10,256 bases of DNA, taken from assembly GCA_014904985.1 (NCBI GenBank), contig MU129348.1, positions 1 to 10,256 on the forward strand, written 5' to 3'. Origin of the DNA: Hydnum rufescens UP504 (Eukaryota > Basidiomycota > Agaricomycetes > Cantharellales > Hydnaceae). Of the stretch, positions 7,080 to 10,256 are shown in pieces. The position numbers and the translations under genes are program-made. The first letter of the stretch is position 1. The number at the start of each line of letters is the position of its first letter. The notes under the pieces are model-generated. The model worked only from the letters and a program-made list of their open reading frames with translations. It did no database searches and was not told the DNA's origin.

Positions 7080-7907
7080 AAGTCAATATTTGATGAGCCT
7101 AATACACTAAAAGATGCGATGAAATCCCCAGACTGGCTGCAATGGGAAAAGGCAATTCAAAGCGAACTGCAAATGCTCCAGGAAAAAGGGACCTGGAGAC
7201 TTGAATCCTTACCCGTGGACCAACAGGCAATCGGCAATCGTTGGACATTCAAAAAGAAATTTGATGTCGACGGGAATCTATCACAATTCAAAGCTTGATT
7301 AGTCGCTCAGGGATTCACTCAGATCCCGGTCAAGATTTTGACCAGATGTTTTCTTTGGTAATGTGCATGGACTCATTACATAATCTAATCGCTACTGCCA
7401 CCATCCTAGACCTTGAAATGGGTCAAATGGACATAAGGGGTGCATATTTAAATGGTGATCTACACAAATCTATATACATGCGACAGCCCGAGGGATATGA
7501 AGATGGGACAAACAGAGTTGCCCAATTGGTCCACACACTCTACGGACTTAAACAATCAGGCTGAGAATGGAACACAAAATTCAATGCTTACATAACCGAC
7601 ACCTTAAAATACACCTGGTTGCCGAATGATCACTGCGTTTACATAAGGCACAAAGGCAAAGAATTCGATATAATTGCCATTTGGGTAGATGATGTCATCT
7701 TCATCTCATCATCAAAGGCGCGATTAGATGCAGCCAAGGATGAAATCAGACACGAATTCAAGACCACGGACCAGGGACACCACGTCTATTACTTGGAATT
7801 GAAATCAATAGAAACCGAGAAAGGAAATCAATCACGATCTCTCAGGGTCAATATATTAGGAAAATCCTAGATCGATACAACATGTCCAAAGCGGAACATC
7901 TGTCACT
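7080..7907 (+). pseudogene. copia reverse transcriptase (RVT_2), broken
   Basis: The N-terminal part lies in the Gag frame: DAMKSPDWLQWEKAIQSEL and AIGNRWTFKKKFDVDG up to FKA, then TGA at 7296 where KAR is expected. After a lost base near 7328 the next frame reads QDFDQMFSLV, QMDIRGAYLNGDL (catalytic Asp at 7430), MRQPEGYE, HTLYGLKQSG, then TGA at 7562 where Arg is expected, EWNTKF, and WVDDVIF (7682) with the paired catalytic Asp. Most copia elements have YVDD; WVDD occurs in some fungal copias, so Trp is not necessarily damage. A further lost base near 7782 precedes LLLGIEINRNRER and QYIRKILDRYNMSKA. Confidence 0.88.
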
Positions 7908-8407
7908 CCCCTACCGGCTTCCATCCAGTTCCACCCGACAAATGATGATAATAAATTCGAGTGCCCAGAATTATATTGGGCAGCCATAGGCTCCTTAATG
8001 TACACCGCTATTGGAACACGACCCGACATTGCTTATGCAATACAATCCCTGTCTCAATTTTCCCACAATCTGTCCAATGAACATTGGCATGCAGTCAAAC
8101 ACCTATATAGGTATCTACAAGGAACTAAAGACATGGGGATTACATACGATCAATGCGGGGGAAGCGCCACCATAGCCATATCCGGATTTTCAGATGCTGA
8201 TTGGGCATCAAATGAAATTGATCAGAAATCAATTTCCGGATATACCTTTTTACTCGGCAGAGGAGCAATATCATGGACTTCCAAGAAGCAGTCCATCGTG
8301 GCCTATCATCAATGGAGGCGGCACCTCGGTCAACCACTTAGAGGGGCCTTAATAGGTATGTCAAACTGTGTCAAATCAAAAGCCTAGCAGGCATCAGAAT
8401 CCTTTGA
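7908..8407 (+). pseudogene. copia RNase H, internally deleted
   Basis: After a lost base near 7909 the original frame resumes: LPASIQFHPTNDD, YWAAIGSLMYTAIGTRPDIA and HWHAVKHLYRYLQGTKDMG, then GFSDADWASN (catalytic Asp at 8193), SGYTFLLGRGAISWTSKKQS and SIVA. A base is missing near 8303; the next frame gives SSMEA, the family's SS-x-EAEY site, but about 15 bases on the sequence is already TRGLNR-like followed by YVKLCQIKSLAGIRIL and stop, the end of the polyprotein. Roughly 120 residues, with the later RNase H catalytic Asp, are absent. RNase H would remove the RNA strand after reverse transcription. Confidence 0.8.
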
Positions 8408-8421
8408 TATCAAATAATTTC

Positions 8422-8428
8422 AGGAGGG
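8422..8428 (+). other. Candidate polypurine tract
   Basis: AGGAGGG lies 14 bp after the gag-pol stop and is followed by TG (8429), the expected start of a 3' LTR and the priming site for plus-strand DNA. Purines continue as GAAAGAGGAA to 8439, then the decamer array starts. The site is where a copia polypurine tract should be, but with no 3' LTR it is unproven. Confidence 0.45.
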
Positions 8429-8439
8429 TGAAAGAGGAA

Positions 8440-9352
8440 TTAGACATGTCTAGAAGTGTACTAGACATGACTAGACATGTCCTAATGTGTAGACATGTAG
8501 ATTCTAGATGTGTCTAGCCATGTCTAGATGTGTCTAGACATGTAATTCTGACATGACATTACATGTCTAGATGTGTCTAAGAATGACTAGACATGTCTAA
8601 GATGTGTCTAGACATTGACTAGACATGTCTAGACATGACTAGCATGTCTAGATGTGTCTAGACATGATAGACATGTTAGATTCTAGATGTGTCTAGACAT
8701 GTCTAGATGTTGTCTAGACATGTCTAGATGTGTCTAGACATGACTAGACATGTCTAGATGTGTCTAGACATGACTAGACATGGTCTAGATGTGTCTAGAC
8801 ATGTCTAGATGTGTCTAGACATGACTATAGACATGACTAGCTGTGTCTAGACATGACTTATAGACATGAATAGATGTGCTCTAGATATGTCTAGACATGA
8901 CTAGATGTGTCTAGATATGTCTAGACATGACTAGATGTGTCTAGACATGTCTAGACATGACTAGACATGTCTAGACATGACTAGACATGTGTCTAGACAT
9001 GTCTAGACATGACTAGACATGTCTAGACATGTCTAGACATGACTAGATGTGTCTAGACATGTCTAGACATGACTAGATGTGTCTAGACATGCCTAGACAT
9101 GACTAGATGTGTCTAGACATGTCTAGACATGACTATAGACATGACTAGATGTGTCTAGACATGACTAGACATGACTAGATGTGTCTAGACATGACTAGAC
9201 ATGACTAGATGTGTCTAGACATGACTAGACATGACTAGACATGACTAGACATGACTATAGACATGTCTAGACATGCTGAGACATCTCTAGACATGCCAAG
9301 ACATGTCTAGACATGCCTAGACATCTCTAGACATCTCTAGTAGACAGACATG
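8440..9352. repeat. Decamer minisatellite, TCTAGACATG and variants
   Basis: About 910 bp consists of near-10-bp units: TCTAGACATG, ACTAGACATG and TCTAGATGTG, with occasional units of 9, 11 or 12 bp such as CTATAGACATG. The main unit is self-complementary: its reverse complement CATGTCTAGA is a rotation of itself, so a pure run reads the same on both strands and TCTAGACATGTCTAGA is a perfect palindrome. Units are irregular at the left (8440-8700), more uniform in the middle, and decay to ACATCTCTAG-like units at the right (9280-9352). There are no CpG sites and no coding potential. Confidence 0.95.
9042..9233. repeat. 30-bp higher-order repeat inside the decamer array
   Basis: Three decamers, ACTAGATGTG + TCTAGACATG + (T/A/C)CTAGACATG-like, repeat as a block. 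ACTAGATGTG units start at 9042, 9072, 9102, 9144, 9174 and 9204; spacing is 30 bp except one 42-bp step caused by an extra 12-bp ACTATAGACATG unit. The third decamer is TCTAGACATG or CCTAGACATG in the first blocks and ACTAGACATG in the last ones, so blocks were amplified as trimers. Confidence 0.8.
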
Positions 9353-10060
9353 CACAGGAGCAACTATTGATTTAGACAGCATTAGACTCCATGAGACACC
9401 TAATGATGTTGTCCAAGCAGTTGCCTTTGTTTGATTTGGACACTAGTAGACACACATCTGCAATGGTCCCACAATTATTGATCTAGACACCATTAGACAT
9501 CTCTTAGTACTGCAACCTGAGCAAGTGCCTTTATGTCAAAATGTTTGATTTAGACACCATTAGACACCACCTAATGATGTCACCTGAGCAGGGGCCCTTA
9601 TGTCAAAAAGTTTGCTTTAGACATTACTGTGCACACATCCACAAGAGTACCACAAGTGTTGAATTAGACACCATTAGACACCATCTAATGATCTCCCCCT
9701 GAGCAGATGCCTTTGTTCTAATTTAGACACTAGTAGACATGCATCCACAATAGCACCATTATTATTGGATTATTATTGGATCTAGACAACATTAGACACC
9801 TATTAGTACTGCCACCAGAGGTCTTGGGCTCAAAATGTTGATTTAGACATGAGTAGACACACAGTAAGGATGATAGACACCTCTAAGGCTCCAGAAAATA
9901 TCTTATTAGACATGCCTAAATTAGACCTGTAACACTCTCCAGCCAGTGAACAAACCCTCCCAGGCAGCACCTGCAGTGGGCTATTTTAGACATGTCTATA
10001 TAGTGAACTTAGAGAAAAAATTCCCCAAAAATACCCCTCAGGCATGTCTTAGACACACCT
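9353..10060. repeat. Composite TAGACA-containing repeat, decaying
   Basis: Copies beginning TTGA-TTTAGACA-CCATTAGAC-like start near 9367, 9478, 9545, 9659, 9776 and 9838, giving spacings of 111, 67, 114, 117 and 62 bp. The long spacing contains two halves: an A-half (about 62-67 bp: ATTAGACACC, CTAATGATGT, CCTGAGCA, GCCTTT) and a B-half (about 48 bp: GACACTAGTAGACA, CACATCCACAA, ACCACAATTATTG). Short spacings lack the B-half. Isolated TAGACATG words continue to about 10057, including the palindrome TAGACATGTCTA at 9987-9998. The shared TAGACA core links it to the decamer array, which may have expanded from such a unit. Confidence 0.75.
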
Positions 10061-10071
10061 ATACTCAGAAC

Positions 10072-10118
10072 ACCTCTTAGGTGGTTTGCAGATTGCAAAC
10101 TCAAACCACCTAAGAGGT
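10072..10118. repeat. 17-bp perfect inverted repeat with alternative hairpin
   Basis: ACCTCTTAGGTGGTTTG (10072-10088) and its exact complement (10102-10118) enclose a 13-nt loop. Inside, GTTTGCA-GAT-TGCAAAC (10084-10100) forms a second perfect 7-bp stem that competes with the inner end of the first. The structure could be the junction of two oppositely oriented element ends, a small MITE-like remnant or a transcript hairpin. No target-site duplication is obvious. Confidence 0.8.
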
Positions 10119-10256
10119 ACTATTTTGAGGGTGCATTAGGTGCATTATGTTATGCAGGCTATACTATTTCATGCTGCTATAATTAACTTAGAGGGAAAGG
10201 TTCAGAGAGCAATGGAAGGAATACAGGAGACTAGAGAAGTGGATAGGACTATAATA
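10119..10256. other. Unassigned right edge
   Basis: There is no repeat unit, reading frame or symmetric site here. It is AT-rich and lacks CpG like the preceding repeats, ending in AGGACTATAATA at the window edge. It may belong to the same repeat-derived tract. Confidence 0.4.

Larger units (their letters stand above)
4572..8407 (+). pseudogene. copia gag-pol polyprotein, multiply interrupted
   Basis: The polyprotein starts at ATG 4572 and would end at TGA 8405-8407 after SLAGIRIL, about 1,280 codons, short of a usual 1,300-1,450 because part of RNase H is missing. One frame runs from Gag to the start of reverse transcriptase with TGA codons at 5223, 5595, 6255 and 7296. Reverse transcriptase then continues one base out of frame from about 7328 with a fifth TGA at 7562. 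Further 1-nt losses near 7782, 7909 and 8303 move the frame again. At 7296 and 7562 the family has a conserved Arg (KARLVA and LKQS-R-W contexts), so CGA to TGA is almost certain there. No TAA or TAG converts an otherwise intact codon, apart from a TAG near 8335 in the damaged end. Confidence 0.9.
4094..8430 (+). mobile_element. Degenerate Ty1/copia LTR retrotransposon
   Basis: Domain order Gag, CCHC knuckle, protease, integrase, reverse transcriptase, RNase H defines the Ty1/copia (Pseudoviridae-type) superfamily, because integrase precedes reverse transcriptase. The coding part (4572-8407) was a single frame, as is common in copia elements. A candidate 5' LTR with TATA box and a primer-binding-like site precede it; a purine tract follows it. 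No sequence resembling the 5' LTR is found after the coding region: a decamer repeat array begins about 10 bp after the purine tract. With five TGA codons, four 1-nt frameshifts, loss of the protease catalytic Asp and a missing RNase H section, it cannot encode its own proteins. No target-site duplication can be checked without the 3' LTR. Confidence 0.9.

Noticed and set aside
5223..7564. Recoding of TGA as an amino acid, since all substitution-type stops are TGA
   Set aside because: Fungal nuclear genes use TGA as a stop, the element also has frameshifts and a lost protease Asp, and CpG deamination explains a TGA bias without recoding.
7682..7693. WVDD as damage to the YVDD catalytic box
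   Set aside because: Both Asp residues are intact and Trp at this position occurs in some fungal copia elements as far as I recall, so it is not counted as an inactivating change.
8440..9352. CRISPR array
   Set aside because: Units are 10 bp with no unique spacers, and the surroundings are eukaryotic.
1..10256. Window-spanning element suggested by AT-rich ends (ATTATACTATTT and GGACTATAATA)
   Set aside because: The ends are not convincing inverted or direct repeats and the window edges are arbitrary.

Overview
The window looks like nuclear DNA from a filamentous fungus, most likely a mushroom-forming basidiomycete (Agaricomycetes). The reasons are a degenerate Ty1/copia retrotransposon with a basidiomycete-style Gag, a minus-strand gene with a 53-nt phase-0 intron and a GTATGT donor, and a protein that resembles an uncharacterised family I recall from Agaricomycetes. 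The lineage call rests on recognition alone, with no database search. Nothing bacterial (operons, Shine-Dalgarno sites, CRISPR) is present.

Layout. 1-1500: no convincing gene; a GC-rich cluster of small hairpins and three 21-bp repeats at 168-371, a separated direct repeat, an ATG microsatellite and a 40-nt purine tract. 1570-3300 (minus): an uncharacterised protein gene of about 555 codons, now broken by one in-frame TGA and two apparent 1-nt deletions. 3301-4093: intergenic, with G-quadruplex-like runs close to the retrotransposon. 4094-8430 (plus): a Ty1/copia element with a candidate 5' LTR, a primer-binding-like site, and Gag, zinc knuckle, protease, integrase, reverse transcriptase and a truncated RNase H. 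It is inactivated by five in-frame TGA codons, four 1-nt frameshifts and a deletion inside RNase H. 8440-9352: a large array of a near-10-bp unit (TCTAGACATG and variants) that starts where the 3' LTR should be. 9367-9900: a related composite repeat with a long unit of about 111-117 bp. 10072-10118: a 17-bp inverted repeat.

The parts share a mutational story. Every nonsense codon I could place is TGA where CGA (Arg) is plausible, and at two retrotransposon sites the family has a conserved Arg. The protease catalytic Asp is also lost by a change that fits CG to CA. The last 1.9 kb contains no CpG at all. This fits cytosine methylation and deamination in repeat-rich DNA. All six frameshifts are single-base losses, which could be natural decay or residual assembly error.

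No new multi-gene system is visible. The most unusual structures are the self-complementary decamer array joined to the truncated retroelement and the composite repeat next to it.
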